From: Azospirillum thiophilum
Lineage (GTDB): Bacteria; Pseudomonadota; Alphaproteobacteria; Azospirillales; Azospirillaceae
Length of the DNA stretch: 64,000 nt
Reading direction: 5' to 3'
NCBI RefSeq assembly: GCF_001305595.1
Contig: NZ_CP012402.1
Coordinates: 1,075,001 to 1,139,000 of the forward strand
Shown here: positions 1 to 8,941 of the stretch, piece after piece
Layout: every line of letters starts with the position of its first letter
Position numbering within the stretch: the stretch's first letter is position 1
Notes under the pieces: model-generated
The model's input: only the letters and a program-made list of their open reading frames with translations
What the model was told of the DNA's origin: nothing
Databases searched by the model: none
Translations under genes and position numbers: made by a program

Positions 1-350
1 TTCTGGAGGCATGCCGGGATTCCATTGCGCGCGGCGACAGCCTGATCATCTTTCCCGAAGGCACCCGGACGATACCGGGCGAGCCGCCGCGTTTCCGGCG
101 CGGCTTCGCCAACATCGCCACGATGCTGGAAACCGATATCCAGCTCGTCGTCATCACCTGCCGGCCGCTGACGCTGGTAAAGGGAGAGCCGTGGTGGAAG
201 GTTCCGTACCGCCGCCCGCGCTTCCATGTCGAGGTTGGCGACCGCCTGGACGCCCGTGAATGGTTGGGGTATGAGTACCGGTCACTTGCTGCACGCAAGT
301 TGGTCAGACAGCTTGAAGAGTATTACATGGAATGCTCGGCCAATGGTTGA
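1..350 (+). CDS. Lysophospholipid acyltransferase family protein (PlsC-like), C-terminal part
   Basis: The gene is cut by the left window edge; reading frame 3 is open from base 3 to the TGA at 348-350. The visible C-terminal part of about 115 residues contains FPEGTRT, the conserved block III of PlsC-type 1-acylglycerol-3-phosphate acyltransferases, near its start. The catalytic HX4D motif would lie upstream, outside the window. Members of this family move an acyl chain from a carrier protein or CoA to a lipid or glycan acceptor at the membrane. In aryl polyene clusters an acyltransferase (ApeD) precedes the two carrier proteins, exactly as here, so a role in attaching the polyene to its lipid anchor is likely but inferred. 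The last 8 bases overlap the next gene, which suggests translational coupling. Confidence 0.85.
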   Translation, partial: LEACRDSIARGDSLIIFPEGTRTIPGEPPRFRRGFANIATMLETDIQLVVITCRPLTLVKGEPWWKVPYRRPRFHVEVGDRLDAREWLGYEYRSLAARKLVRQLEEYYMECSANG

Positions 351-603
351 TTTGGAAAACGAAATTAAAACGCTGATCGTCGAGTCTCTTAAACTGGAGG
401 ATATCCGGCCGGAGGATATCGACAGCTCGGAACCATTGTTCGTCGATGGCCTCGGATTGGATTCAATTGATGCGCTGGAGCTTGGCGTCGCCCTTCGCAA
501 GCGGTTCGGCATCAAGATCGACTCGGTCACCGGAGATGTGAAGGCGCATTTCGCAAACGTGCGGAGCCTTGCGCTCTTCGTCCAGTCGCAGCAGGTGGAG
601 TGA
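343..603 (+). CDS. apeE: Acyl carrier protein 1 of the aryl polyene cluster
   Basis: An 86-residue acyl carrier protein. The helix II motif GLDSIDALEL carries the serine (Ser41) that would receive the phosphopantetheine arm, so growing polyene chains are held here as thioesters. Length and acidity fit the type II ACP family. The ATG at 343 is chosen because it begins the conserved ACP fold and overlaps the upstream acyltransferase stop by 8 bases; the open frame extends further upstream only through sequence coding for the acyltransferase in another frame. It is followed after six bases by a second ACP. Published APE clusters always carry two ACPs (ApeE and ApeF); the symbol follows gene order rather than a residue-level match. 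Confidence 0.9.
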   Translation: MVDLENEIKTLIVESLKLEDIRPEDIDSSEPLFVDGLGLDSIDALELGVALRKRFGIKIDSVTGDVKAHFANVRSLALFVQSQQVE

Positions 604-609
604 ACGGGC

Positions 610-861
610 ATGATGACCCGCGAGCAAGTCTATGAAAAGCTGAAGGGCTACCTGGAGGACATGTTCGAGGTGGAACCGGACAGGGTTACACCCGAATCGC
701 ACCTGTTCGAGGATCTCGATCTGGACAGCATCGACGCCGTCGATCTCGTCGTGAAGCTTCAGGACCTGACCGGGCGCAAATTCAAGCCCGAGGAGTTCAA
801 GAGCGTGCGCACCGTCGGCGACATTCTCGACCGCGTGCAGGCGCTTCTTCTTGCGGCCTAG
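610..861 (+). CDS. apeF: Acyl carrier protein 2 of the aryl polyene cluster
   Basis: An 83-residue acyl carrier protein with the phosphopantetheine motif DLDSIDAVDL; Ser40 is the expected attachment site. It resembles its neighbour only in the core helices, so this is not a recent duplication. In the studied APE pathway the two ACPs share the work of carrying the aryl starter and the elongating polyene. The start is one of two adjacent ATG codons (610 or 613). The 3' end overlaps the start proposed for the next membrane protein gene, keeping the tight packing seen through the cluster. A helper phosphopantetheinyl transferase is not in the window. Confidence 0.9.
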   Translation: MMTREQVYEKLKGYLEDMFEVEPDRVTPESHLFEDLDLDSIDAVDLVVKLQDLTGRKFKPEEFKSVRTVGDILDRVQALLLAA

Positions 862-1417
862 GCGCCTCTCTCCGGCGGCCGTGGCACTGATGGCCGCCGG
901 CATGCTCTATCCCGCCATCGTCTATGCCGCGCGCGATACGGTGCCGCCTGCGGCATTCGTCGCGGCGGCATTGGGGCTGATCGGGCTGCGGCTGTTGATT
1001 TCGGGCGGGGAGGCGGGGCGCGCATGGCGTCCGCCGCTGTTGGCCGGCGCCGCAGCGCTGACCGCCCTGCTGCCGCTCGACCCCTGGCTCGCGGCGCGGG
1101 CCTATCCCGTGGTGCTCAGCCTGGGCTTCGCCGCCGCCTTCGCCGTCACCTTGCGCGATCCGCCGTCCCTGGTCGAACGGCTGGCCCGCCTGCGCGAGCC
1201 GGATCTGCCGCCGGAAGGACAGGCCTATTGCCGGGCAGTCACCTGGGTATGGACGGTTTGGCTGACCCTCAACGCAGCCGTCGCCGCCGGCTTGGCCCTG
1301 GCAGGGAGCGACGAGGCCTGGGCGCTGTGGACCGGGCTGCTCACCTATGGGGCCATGGGGGCGCTGTTCGCGGGGGAATGGGTGGTCCGCCGGCGGGTGC
1401 GCGGGACCGTCCGATGA
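851..1417 (+). CDS. apeG: COG4648-type integral membrane protein of the APE cluster
   Basis: A 188-residue protein made mostly of hydrophobic segments: about five predicted membrane spans, a charged loop around residues 95-120 and a basic tail with an RRR cluster at the C-terminus. Its function is unknown; a protein of this kind sits between the second ACP and the AMP-ligase in APE clusters. The proposed start is TTG at 851, overlapping the ACP stop by 11 bases. GTG at 881 or ATG at 890 are alternatives that would remove only the first charged residues. The stop overlaps the next start as ATGA. The role in membrane anchoring or transport is inferred from topology and position only. Confidence 0.75.
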   Translation: MRPRRLSPAAVALMAAGMLYPAIVYAARDTVPPAAFVAAALGLIGLRLLISGGEAGRAWRPPLLAGAAALTALLPLDPWLAARAYPVVLSLGFAAAFAVTLRDPPSLVERLARLREPDLPPEGQAYCRAVTWVWTVWLTLNAAVAAGLALAGSDEAWALWTGLLTYGAMGALFAGEWVVRRRVRGTVR

Positions 1418-3153
1418 ACGCACCGCTTCTCTGTTCCTTCGGCCGGATCCTGATCGACGGGCATGACGGCCCGCTGGCCTCCAGCAGCGGCTGCGTGATC
1501 GGCGCCGCCCGTTTCCGCGCCGACGTGGCCGCCAACGCCCTGCGGCTGCGCCGGGCCGGTTGCCGGCGGGGAATGCTGGTCACCACAGACGCCTATTGGG
1601 GTGCAGTGGGGCTGTTCGCCCTCTGGCTGGCGGGATCGGAGGCGATTCTGCCGTCCAACGCCCAGCCAGGCACGCTGGAGGGACTGCGTGGCGGCTGGGA
1701 TATGCTGGTCGGCGATGGGCGCCCGGCAGCGGAACCGTTCCTGCGGCTGGAACCGGGGGACGGCGGACTGCCGCTCGACGCGCTCGACCCGGCCTCGCCA
1801 CTGACGGTTTTTACCTCCGGCACCACCGGCGCGCCCAAGCGGATCGCCAAGACCCTGGAGCATTTGGAACGGGAGGCGGCGGCGGTGGAGGCCGCGCTGG
1901 GCGCCATGGTGCCCGCCGGTGCCTGGGTGCAGGCGACGGTTCCCCATCAACATGTCTACGGTCTGGCCTTCCGCCTGTGCTGGCCGCTGGCGAGCGGACG
2001 GCCCTTCGCCGGGAAGGCACATGACCTGTGGGAAACCGCGGCGGCGGCGCTGAGCGGAGGAGATGTGCTCGTCACCAGCCCGGCCCACCTGACCCGGCTG
2101 GACGGGCTGGTCCCGTTGCCACCTGACCGCCGTCCCGGCCTGATCCTGTCGGCCGGCGCGCCGCTGCCGGAGCGGGCGGCGCGTCTGGCTGCCGATCTGC
2201 TCGGTACCGTCCCCACAGAGATTTTCGGTAGCAGCGAAACCGGCGCCGTCGCCCTGCGCCACCGTGTCGACGCCGTCGCCGACCCGCCGTGGCGTCCGCT
2301 GCCCGGCACGCGGGTCGAACGCATGGAGGATGGCGGGATGCGCGTCCTGGCCGCCCATGTCCCCGGAGGGAGGCACGAGGGCGCCGACCGGATCGACATG
2401 GCGTCGGATGACGGCTTCCGCTTCCTGGGCCGGGCGGATGGATTGGTGAAGATCGAAGGCAAGCGCATCGGACTGGCCGAGGTGGAGCGGCGGCTGTGCG
2501 GCCTGCCCGGGGTGGCCGACGCCGCTCTGACGGTGGTGGAGCGCGGGGATGACGGCAAGGCCCGCCTGCGCCTAGGGGCGGTGGTCGTCCCTGACCCCGC
2601 GGGGGCGGAGCGGCTGGCCGCCCTGGGGCCGTTCCGCTTCAGCCGCTTGCTGCGCCGGGACTTGGCGGCGACCCAGGAACCGGCCGGCCTGCCGCGCCTG
2701 TGGCGTTTCGTGGACCGCCTTCCGGCCGGCCCGCTGGGCAAGCGCAGCGCCGCCGCCCTCGCCGCCCTGTTCACCGAGGAGACGTCCGTGAAGCCCACCG
2801 AACCCGATATGCACGCCCTGCGTCCCATCGACGGCGGGGTGGAACTGGATCTGTTCGTGTCGCCCGACCTTGCGGCGCTGGATGGGCATTTCCCCGATTT
2901 CCCGATCGTGCCGGGGGTGGCGCTGGTCGATTGGGCGGTGAGGAACGCCGACCGTCACCTCGGCCTGTTCATCGGAGCGGCGCGGAATTTCCAGGTCAAG
3001 TTCCGCCGCGTGACCGTGCCGGGCGGCATTGTCACGTTGAGCCTGCGTCACGATCCGGCACGCCGGCGCCTGGGCTTCGAGTACCGCGATGGCGGCGGGG
3101 TTCTCACGTCCGGCTTCATCAAGGTCGAGGACACCGGGGCGGCCGGTGCATGA
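1414..3153 (+). CDS. AMP-dependent acyl ligase fused to a hotdog 3-hydroxyacyl-ACP dehydratase
   Basis: A 579-residue fusion. Residues about 1-455 form an adenylating ligase: the phosphate-binding motif TSGTTGAPK starts near residue 133, SSETGA follows near 270, and a C-terminal-domain motif KIEGKRIGLAEVE is present. It would activate the aryl starter acid with ATP and load it on an ACP, the role of ApeH. Residues from about 458 to the end form a FabA/FabZ-like hotdog domain with GHFPDFPIVPGVALVDW, the dehydratase role of ApeI. In the studied enterobacterial cluster these are separate proteins, so this gene is best read as an apeH-apeI fusion. The start overlaps the upstream stop by 4 bases, and so does the stop with the next start. 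Confidence 0.88.
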   Translation: MNAPLLCSFGRILIDGHDGPLASSSGCVIGAARFRADVAANALRLRRAGCRRGMLVTTDAYWGAVGLFALWLAGSEAILPSNAQPGTLEGLRGGWDMLVGDGRPAAEPFLRLEPGDGGLPLDALDPASPLTVFTSGTTGAPKRIAKTLEHLEREAAAVEAALGAMVPAGAWVQATVPHQHVYGLAFRLCWPLASGRPFAGKAHDLWETAAAALSGGDVLVTSPAHLTRLDGLVPLPPDRRPGLILSAGAPLPERAARLAADLLGTVPTEIFGSSETGAVALRHRVDAVADPPWRPLPGTRVERMEDGGMRVLAAHVPGGRHEGADRIDMASDDGFRFLGRADGLVKIEGKRIGLAEVERRLCGLPGVADAALTVVERGDDGKARLRLGAVVVPDPAGAERLAALGPFRFSRLLRRDLAATQEPAGLPRLWRFVDRLPAGPLGKRSAAALAALFTEETSVKPTEPDMHALRPIDGGVELDLFVSPDLAALDGHFPDFPIVPGVALVDWAVRNADRHLGLFIGAARNFQVKFRRVTVPGGIVTLSLRHDPARRRLGFEYRDGGGVLTSGFIKVEDTGAAGA

Positions 3154-4880
3154 CCACTCCCTCGGTTCTCCTGGCCCCCGGTTCCCTGAACCCTGCCTTC
3201 CATGCTTGTGCCGTCGTGCCCAGCCACAACCATTGGCGGGTGGTGGGCGACGTGGTTTCGGGCCTGCGCGCCCAGGGGATACCGGTCTTCGTGGTGGATG
3301 ACGGCAGCATGGAACCTGCCCGCTCCACCCTCGCCGCCCTGCACGATCCCACCAACGGCGTCACCGTCCGGCGGTTGGAACCGAACCAGGGCAAGGGGGC
3401 GGCGGTGATGGAGGGCATCCGACTGGCGCTGGCCGCCGGCTTCACCCATGTGGTGCAGGTGGACGCCGACGGGCAGCACGACCAGACCGCCGTTCCCCGC
3501 CTGCTGGCCCTGGCACGCCGCCATCCCCATGCGCTGGTGACCGGCAGGCCGGTCTATGACGACTCCATCCCGACCGGCCGGGCCATCGGACGCTGGGTCA
3601 CCCATGTCTGGGTCTGGATCGAAACCCTGTCCCTCCGCATCCGCGATTCCATGTGCGGATTCCGCGTCTACCCGCTGGCGCCGGTGGCGGCGCTGACGGC
3701 GACCGGCGCCCGGATCGGGCGGCGGATGGATTTCGACACCGAGATCATGGTCCGCCTGTTCTGGCGCGGCACGCCGGTGGCCGAACTGCCGGTGAGGGTC
3801 ACCTATCCGCCCGACAACACCTCCAATTTCGATGTGCTGCGGGACAATGTCCGCATCTCGTGGATGCATACCCGGCTGGTGTTCACCATGCTGGCGCGGC
3901 TGCCGTCGATCCTGGCCAACCGCCCGCCTCCGCTGCCGTCGCTGGACAAGCCCAGCCATTGGGCGGCGCTGGGCGAGCGGGGCATGGCCCGGGGGTTGCG
4001 GATCTGCGCCGCCGCCTACCGCCTGTTCGGACGGCGCGGCTGCATGGCGGTGCTGGCGCCCGTGGTCCTGTATTTCTACCTGACGGGAACCGAACAGCGG
4101 CGGGCCTCGCACGATTTCCTGACCCGCGCCTTCGCGGCCAAGGGAATGGCGCGGGCGCCCGGCTGGCGGGACGGCTACCGCCATTTCCTGTCCTTCGCCG
4201 GACGGGCCCTGGACAGCTTCGCCGCCTGGACGGGCGGGACGAAGACCGGAGAGGTCGAGCCGGCGGAGGTCGATGCCTTGCGCAAGGCGGAGGCCAGTCC
4301 CCGGGGCGCGCTGTTCATCGTCGCCCATCTGGGCAACATGGATCTGTCGCGCGCCCTGCTGGACGAGGAGACGCGACGCCGGTTGCTGGTGCTGGTCCAC
4401 ACCCGCCATGCCGAGAACTACAACCGCCTCCTGCGCGATTTCAATCCCGAGGCCGGGGTCAACACGCTCCAGGTGACAGAGGTCGGGCCGGATACCGCCA
4501 TCGCCCTGAAGGAGCGGGTGGAACGGGGCGACTGGGTGGTGATCGCCGGCGACCGCACACCGGTGGGCGGTGGCGGGCGGGTCAGCCGGGTGCCCTTCCT
4601 GGGGGAACCGGCCCCCTTCTCACAGGGCCCCTACATCCTGGCTTCTCTGCTGGAATGCCCGGTCTATCTGCTGTTCTGCCGGCGCGAGGCCGGCCGCCAC
4701 CGCCTGTATGCCGAGCGGCTGACCGACCGCATCGACCTGCCGCGCGGCCGGCGGGCGGAGGCTCTGGACGGCTGCGCCGCCGCCTTCGCCTGCAGCCTGG
4801 AGCGCCATGCGCTGGCCGATCCGTTCCAATGGTACAACTTCTTCGATTTCTGGGCGCCGGAGGGCGCGGGGGAACCATGA
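3150..4880 (+). CDS. apeJ: Bifunctional family 2 glycosyltransferase / LpxL-like acyltransferase
   Basis: A 576-residue two-domain protein. The N-terminal part, to about residue 240, is a GT2 glycosyltransferase: a VVPSHNH start strand, VVDDGS, and VQVDADGQHDQ near residue 103 as the metal- and nucleotide-sugar-binding motif. The C-terminal part resembles the lipid A acyltransferase (HtrB/LpxL) family, with HLGNMD near residue 391 giving the HX4D catalytic motif and GDRTPV further on. This pairing is characteristic of APE clusters, where it is thought to build the glycolipid to which the polyene is joined. The exact sugar and acyl donor cannot be read from sequence. Start and stop overlap both neighbours by ATGA. 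Confidence 0.88.
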   Translation: MTTPSVLLAPGSLNPAFHACAVVPSHNHWRVVGDVVSGLRAQGIPVFVVDDGSMEPARSTLAALHDPTNGVTVRRLEPNQGKGAAVMEGIRLALAAGFTHVVQVDADGQHDQTAVPRLLALARRHPHALVTGRPVYDDSIPTGRAIGRWVTHVWVWIETLSLRIRDSMCGFRVYPLAPVAALTATGARIGRRMDFDTEIMVRLFWRGTPVAELPVRVTYPPDNTSNFDVLRDNVRISWMHTRLVFTMLARLPSILANRPPPLPSLDKPSHWAALGERGMARGLRICAAAYRLFGRRGCMAVLAPVVLYFYLTGTEQRRASHDFLTRAFAAKGMARAPGWRDGYRHFLSFAGRALDSFAAWTGGTKTGEVEPAEVDALRKAEASPRGALFIVAHLGNMDLSRALLDEETRRRLLVLVHTRHAENYNRLLRDFNPEAGVNTLQVTEVGPDTAIALKERVERGDWVVIAGDRTPVGGGGRVSRVPFLGEPAPFSQGPYILASLLECPVYLLFCRREAGRHRLYAERLTDRIDLPRGRRAEALDGCAAAFACSLERHALADPFQWYNFFDFWAPEGAGEP

Positions 4881-5299
4881 GCGCTGCCGATATGATTTCC
4901 GCCGAGGTCACCATCCAGGCGCAATTCTACGACCTCGACCCCATGCAGGTGGTCTGGCACGGCAATTACGCCCGCTATCTGGAACAGGCCCGCTGCGCCC
5001 TGCTGGACCGCATCGGCTACAACTACCCGGAGATGGCTGAGTCGGGCTTCATGTGGCCCATCGTCGACATGCAGCTGAAATATGTCCGCCCCATCCGCTT
5101 CGCCCAGACGGTGCGGGTAACGGCGACGCTGGTGGAGTACGAGAACCGCCTGCGCATCGACTACCGCATTCGCGACGCCGGATCGGGCGAGGTGCTGACC
5201 AAGGCCCGCACCATCCAGCTCGCCGTCGCGATCGGGACAGAGGAGCTGGCTTTCGAGTCCCCGGCCATTCTGATCGAGAAAGTGAAGGCGCTGCTGTGA
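4877..5299 (+). CDS. apeK: 4HBT-type hotdog thioesterase
   Basis: A 140-residue single hotdog domain of the 4-hydroxybenzoyl-CoA thioesterase type. The signature FYDLDPMQVVWHGNYARYLEQ spans residues 17-37, with Asp21 (or Asp19) as the likely catalytic acid and His28-Asn30 following in the usual spacing. It would hydrolyse thioesters, either releasing wrongly loaded chains from the ACPs or ending polyene synthesis; ApeK has this position in other APE clusters. Both ends overlap neighbouring genes by 4 bases. Confidence 0.87.
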   Translation: MSAADMISAEVTIQAQFYDLDPMQVVWHGNYARYLEQARCALLDRIGYNYPEMAESGFMWPIVDMQLKYVRPIRFAQTVRVTATLVEYENRLRIDYRIRDAGSGEVLTKARTIQLAVAIGTEELAFESPAILIEKVKALL

Positions 5300-5946
5300 T
5301 CCGCTTCCGTCTTCCGGCGGCGCTGCCGCCGGTGCTCCTCGCCATCGCGGTCCTCGCCGCCCTCCTTGTCGCGCGCGCCGTCCCGGCAGCCGAACCGGCG
5401 GCGCTGGCCGAGGGGCAGGTTCTGCGCGGCCGTTTCGTACAGGAACGAACCCTCAAAGGCTTCGCGGCACCGCTGAAAAGCGAGGGCCGGTTCCTGCTGG
5501 CCCCCGGCCGCGGCCTGATCTGGCAGGTGGAGAAGCCCTTCGCCATCACCACGGTGATGAGTCCCGCCGGCCTGATGCAGGAGGTGCGGGGCAACGAGAC
5601 CATGCGCCTGTCCGCTGCCAAGCTGCCCTTCATGTTGCGGATGTACACCATGCTGGGCGGCGCGCTGACCGGCGACTGGAAGGCGCTGGACGGGCTGTTC
5701 TCCGTCACCCGCGGCAGCGACGCCGCGGGCTGGAGCCTGGATCTGGCACCGTTGCGGGCCGACGATCCAGCCATGCCCATCCGCCGGATCGCCGTGCGCG
5801 GCAACCGCTTTGTCGACAGCGTGGAGATCATCAAGCCCGAGGGCGACAGCGACCGCCTGAGCTTCCTCGACCAGAGCCTGTCGGCAACGGCGCCGGGGCG
5901 GGACGAGGAAAAACTGCTGGAAAGCCTGGGCGCGTCGTCGCCATGA
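5296..5946 (+). CDS. apeL: LolA-like outer membrane lipoprotein carrier
   Basis: A 216-residue exported protein. A hydrophobic signal peptide covers roughly residues 6-31 and ends in AVPAAEPAA, a plausible signal peptidase I site. The mature part begins with an RGRFVQERTLKGF strand and continues with LIWQVEKPF and a run of short beta segments, as in LolA and LolA-related proteins that carry lipids across the periplasm. Within the cluster it would ferry the lipid-linked polyene to the outer membrane. The start is GTG at 5296, which forms a GTGA overlap with the thioesterase stop; no ATG fits the signal peptide. Confidence 0.85.
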   Translation: MIRFRLPAALPPVLLAIAVLAALLVARAVPAAEPAALAEGQVLRGRFVQERTLKGFAAPLKSEGRFLLAPGRGLIWQVEKPFAITTVMSPAGLMQEVRGNETMRLSAAKLPFMLRMYTMLGGALTGDWKALDGLFSVTRGSDAAGWSLDLAPLRADDPAMPIRRIAVRGNRFVDSVEIIKPEGDSDRLSFLDQSLSATAPGRDEEKLLESLGASSP

Positions 5947-8354
5947 CGCATCCGTTCCTCCGGCCGGGGACCGCCCGCCTGCTGGCCTTCGTCTGGCTTC
6001 TGGTGGTGGTCGCCGGTTGCGCCTATCTGGGCTGGCGCGTGCAGTCCGGGATGCCGCTGCGCACCGATCTGCTGGCCCTGCTGCCGAGGGAGGAGCAGGA
6101 CCCCACCCTTCAGCGCGCGAACGACGCGGTATCCCGCGCATTGGGCCGCCGGATCATCGCCCTGGTCGGGTCGGAGGACCGCGCCGCCGCGCGCGGCGCG
6201 GCCACCACGCTGGCGCGGGATCTGATCGCGACCGGGCTGGTCGCCACCGTCAACGAGGGGGTGGACCCGTCGCGCCTGCGGGCCTTGGGCGCCCTGTATT
6301 TCCCCCACCGCCACGGCCTGCTGAGCGACGCCGATCGCACCACGCTGCTGGCCGGACGGGGGGAGGATCTCGCGACGCGGGCGCTGTCGCAACTGTTCGG
6401 CGTCGGCGGCATCGCCGATGCTGGCCTGCTGCGCAACGATCCCTTCCTGCTGCTGCCCTCCTTCCTGACGGCGCTGCCCTTTCCCCTGTCGCGCCTGACG
6501 CTGGACGACGGCATGCTGACGGTGACGGAAAAGGGGACCACCTGGATTCTGGTCGGCGCCACCCTGTCGCGCGAACCGTTCGAGCTGGAGGTGCAGAGCC
6601 GGGTGGTGGAGGCCTTCGACGCATCGGCCTCCCAACTGGCCGCAGTTCACCCCGACTTGCAGATCAAGCGCCTGGGAGCGGTGTTCTTCGCCCAGGCCGG
6701 AGCCAGCACCGCCATCGACGAGGCGACGCTGCTGTCCATGCTGGAACTGGGCGGCACCGTGCTGCTGATCCTGGTTGTGTTCCGCCGGGTTGGGCCGCTG
6801 CTGCACAACGTGCTGGCACTGGGGGTGGGGATCGCCATGGGCTTCACCGCCGGGCTGCTGCTGTTCGGGGAGCTGCATGTGGCGGCGCTGCTGTTCGGTA
6901 CCAGCCTGATCGGGGTGGCGGTGGATTACGGGCTGCATTACAGCAGCGGCCTGTTCGACGAAAGCACGCCCACCCCGGCCGACCGGCTGGCCCACGTCCT
7001 GCCCGCCATCACCCTTGGGCTGACGACGACGCTGATCGGCTATGCCACGCTGGCCCTGGCGCCCTTTCCCGGGCTGCGGCAGATCGCGGTGTTCTCCGCC
7101 GCCGGTCTCGTCTCCGCCTTCGCCACCGTCGTGCTGTGGCTGCCGCTGCTCGACCGCGGCAGGACGGTGCGGCACGGGGCGCGGATGATGCGTATGGCCG
7201 AGCGGCTGTGGACCTTCTGGGAAACGCCCCGGTTGCGCCCGCTACGGCTGGCGATGCTGGCGGCGCTGGCCCTGGCGGGGACCGTCGGCATGATGCGGCT
7301 GCATGTGGACGACGACGTGCGGCGGTTGCAGCCGATCTCTCCCGACCTCGCCCGCCAGCAGGCGGAGATCCAGCAGCTGATCGGCGCCACCACCGCCCAA
7401 CAGTTCGTGCTGGTGCGTGCGCCCGACGACGAGGGAGCGTTGCGGACGGAGGAGGAACTGGCCGACCGGCTGGTCCCGCTGGTGCGCGATGGCGCCATCG
7501 CGGGTTTCCAATCCCCGGCCGCCTTCGTTCCCTCCGCGATCCGGCAGGGGGAAAACATGGCCCTGGTCCGCGACGCCCTGGAAACGCCCTTCCTCGCCAC
7601 CTACCGGGCACAGACAGGGTTGCCGGAGCCGACGGCCGGCACCGGCGGCTCCGGGCCCGCCGAACCGCTCCGCCTGAACGACGCGGTGGGCACCGTGCCG
7701 ATGCTGGGGGAACTGGTGCTGGCGCCGGGACTTCATGCCGTGACCCTTCAGGGATTGACCGATCCTGCCGCCTTGCGCGCCGCCCTGTCCGGCATGGACG
7801 GGGTGCGGCTGGTCGATCCCGCCGGCGATTTCAGCGCCCTGCTCGGCAAGTACCGCGAACGGGCCGTGCTGCTGGTTGCGGTGTCGGCGCTGCTGATGGT
7901 CGGCCCCCTGGCGTGGCGCTATGGCTGGCGGCGGGCGGGGCGGACCATGTTTCCGCCGCTGTCCGCCGTGACGCTGGCCCCGGCGCTGGTTGCCCTGACC
8001 GGGGAGAGCATCACCTTCTTCCACATCATGCCGCTGATCCTGATCCTGGCCATCGGGGTGGATTACGCCATCTTCTGCGCCGAGGCGGGGGAGGACCGGC
8101 AGCCGGTCACCCTGCTGGCGGTGTGGCTGGCGACGCTGACCACGCTGCTGTCCTTCGGGTTGCTGGTGGTCAGCAAGGCTGGGGCCGTGCATGGGTTCGG
8201 CCTGACCATGCTGTTCGGCATCCTGCTGGCGTTCCTGCTGGCTCCGCTGGCCGCCCGGCCGGGCAAGCGCGGCGGAACGCGCACGGGCTGTGCAACCAAA
8301 AGCGATTCGTGTAGTGTGCCGAACTTTTTGAAAAGGGCACGCGAAAAGGCATGA
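5943..8354 (+). CDS. apeM: MMPL/RND-family exporter
   Basis: An 803-residue polytopic membrane protein of the MMPL (RND) class: one N-terminal span, a large periplasmic loop, five or six spans around residues 255-410, a second periplasmic loop and a second span set near 635-780. Each membrane half contains an acidic motif, VDYGLHYSSG in the first and VDYAIFCAEAG in the second, as expected for proton-driven RND pumps. Beside a LolA-like carrier and a lipoprotein it most likely lifts the finished lipid-linked polyene out of the inner membrane. The ATG at 5943 overlaps the upstream stop by 4 bases and the stop overlaps the lipoprotein start. Confidence 0.88.
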   Translation: MTHPFLRPGTARLLAFVWLLVVVAGCAYLGWRVQSGMPLRTDLLALLPREEQDPTLQRANDAVSRALGRRIIALVGSEDRAAARGAATTLARDLIATGLVATVNEGVDPSRLRALGALYFPHRHGLLSDADRTTLLAGRGEDLATRALSQLFGVGGIADAGLLRNDPFLLLPSFLTALPFPLSRLTLDDGMLTVTEKGTTWILVGATLSREPFELEVQSRVVEAFDASASQLAAVHPDLQIKRLGAVFFAQAGASTAIDEATLLSMLELGGTVLLILVVFRRVGPLLHNVLALGVGIAMGFTAGLLLFGELHVAALLFGTSLIGVAVDYGLHYSSGLFDESTPTPADRLAHVLPAITLGLTTTLIGYATLALAPFPGLRQIAVFSAAGLVSAFATVVLWLPLLDRGRTVRHGARMMRMAERLWTFWETPRLRPLRLAMLAALALAGTVGMMRLHVDDDVRRLQPISPDLARQQAEIQQLIGATTAQQFVLVRAPDDEGALRTEEELADRLVPLVRDGAIAGFQSPAAFVPSAIRQGENMALVRDALETPFLATYRAQTGLPEPTAGTGGSGPAEPLRLNDAVGTVPMLGELVLAPGLHAVTLQGLTDPAALRAALSGMDGVRLVDPAGDFSALLGKYRERAVLLVAVSALLMVGPLAWRYGWRRAGRTMFPPLSAVTLAPALVALTGESITFFHIMPLILILAIGVDYAIFCAEAGEDRQPVTLLAVWLATLTTLLSFGLLVVSKAGAVHGFGLTMLFGILLAFLLAPLAARPGKRGGTRTGCATKSDSCSVPNFLKRAREKA

Positions 8355-8941
8355 CACGCAAGGCCTGGATGGCGCTGGCATTCATACTCGGCGGCTGCGT
8401 CGCGGCCCCCGGACCGGACAGCCGCGCGCCGATGCTGGGACCGGACCTGCGGCTTGCGCTGCCCCGTCCCGCCGACCTCGGCCGCAATGTGGAGGCGGCG
8501 CAGCTCATCTCCGGCAGACATGGGGACCGCAGCTTCGTGTTTGAAGGGCACATCAGCGTGACTCCTGAGAAAATGACGCTGGTCGGCCTGGATACGCTGG
8601 GCCGCCGCGCCATGACGGTGACCTGGACCGATGCCGGGGTCGATGTCGACGCCGCGCCCTGGCTGCCGCCGGAAGTGAGGCCCGGTGCCATGCTCGCCGA
8701 TCTGGTGGTCCTCTACTGGCCGGAAGCGGTGGTTCGCCGGTCCCTGGCGCCCATCGGCGGCGAGCTGGCACAGGAACCGCATGCCCGCACCATCCGCCTG
8801 GGCGGAAAGGAGGCCCTGCACGCCGAATACGGCTGGAACGCCGCCGGCCCCTCCCCCGGTCCCTGGACCGGCACCATGCGCTACACCAACAGCGCCTGGG
8901 GGTACGAGATCGAGGTCCAGTCGCAGGAAGTCGTGCCATGA
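8351..8941 (+). CDS. apeN: DUF3261-type outer membrane lipoprotein
   Basis: A 196-residue protein that starts with a short basic and hydrophobic leader ending in ILGGC, a lipobox that would put a lipid on Cys16 after signal peptidase II cleavage. The mature chain is rich in beta strands with a final WGYEIEVQSQEV segment, like LolB-type or DUF3261 lipoproteins. APE clusters carry such a lipoprotein after the exporter, and it may receive the polyene lipid at the outer membrane; this is inference from position. The ATG overlaps the exporter stop by 4 bases. Confidence 0.82.
   Translation: MTRKAWMALAFILGGCVAAPGPDSRAPMLGPDLRLALPRPADLGRNVEAAQLISGRHGDRSFVFEGHISVTPEKMTLVGLDTLGRRAMTVTWTDAGVDVDAAPWLPPEVRPGAMLADLVVLYWPEAVVRRSLAPIGGELAQEPHARTIRLGGKEALHAEYGWNAAGPSPGPWTGTMRYTNSAWGYEIEVQSQEVVP

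Noticed and set aside
5049-7175. A 708-codon minus-strand open frame in the APE cluster
   Set aside because: Antisense to the thioesterase, LolA-like and exporter genes, Gln/Arg/Gly-rich, without homology or ribosome site.
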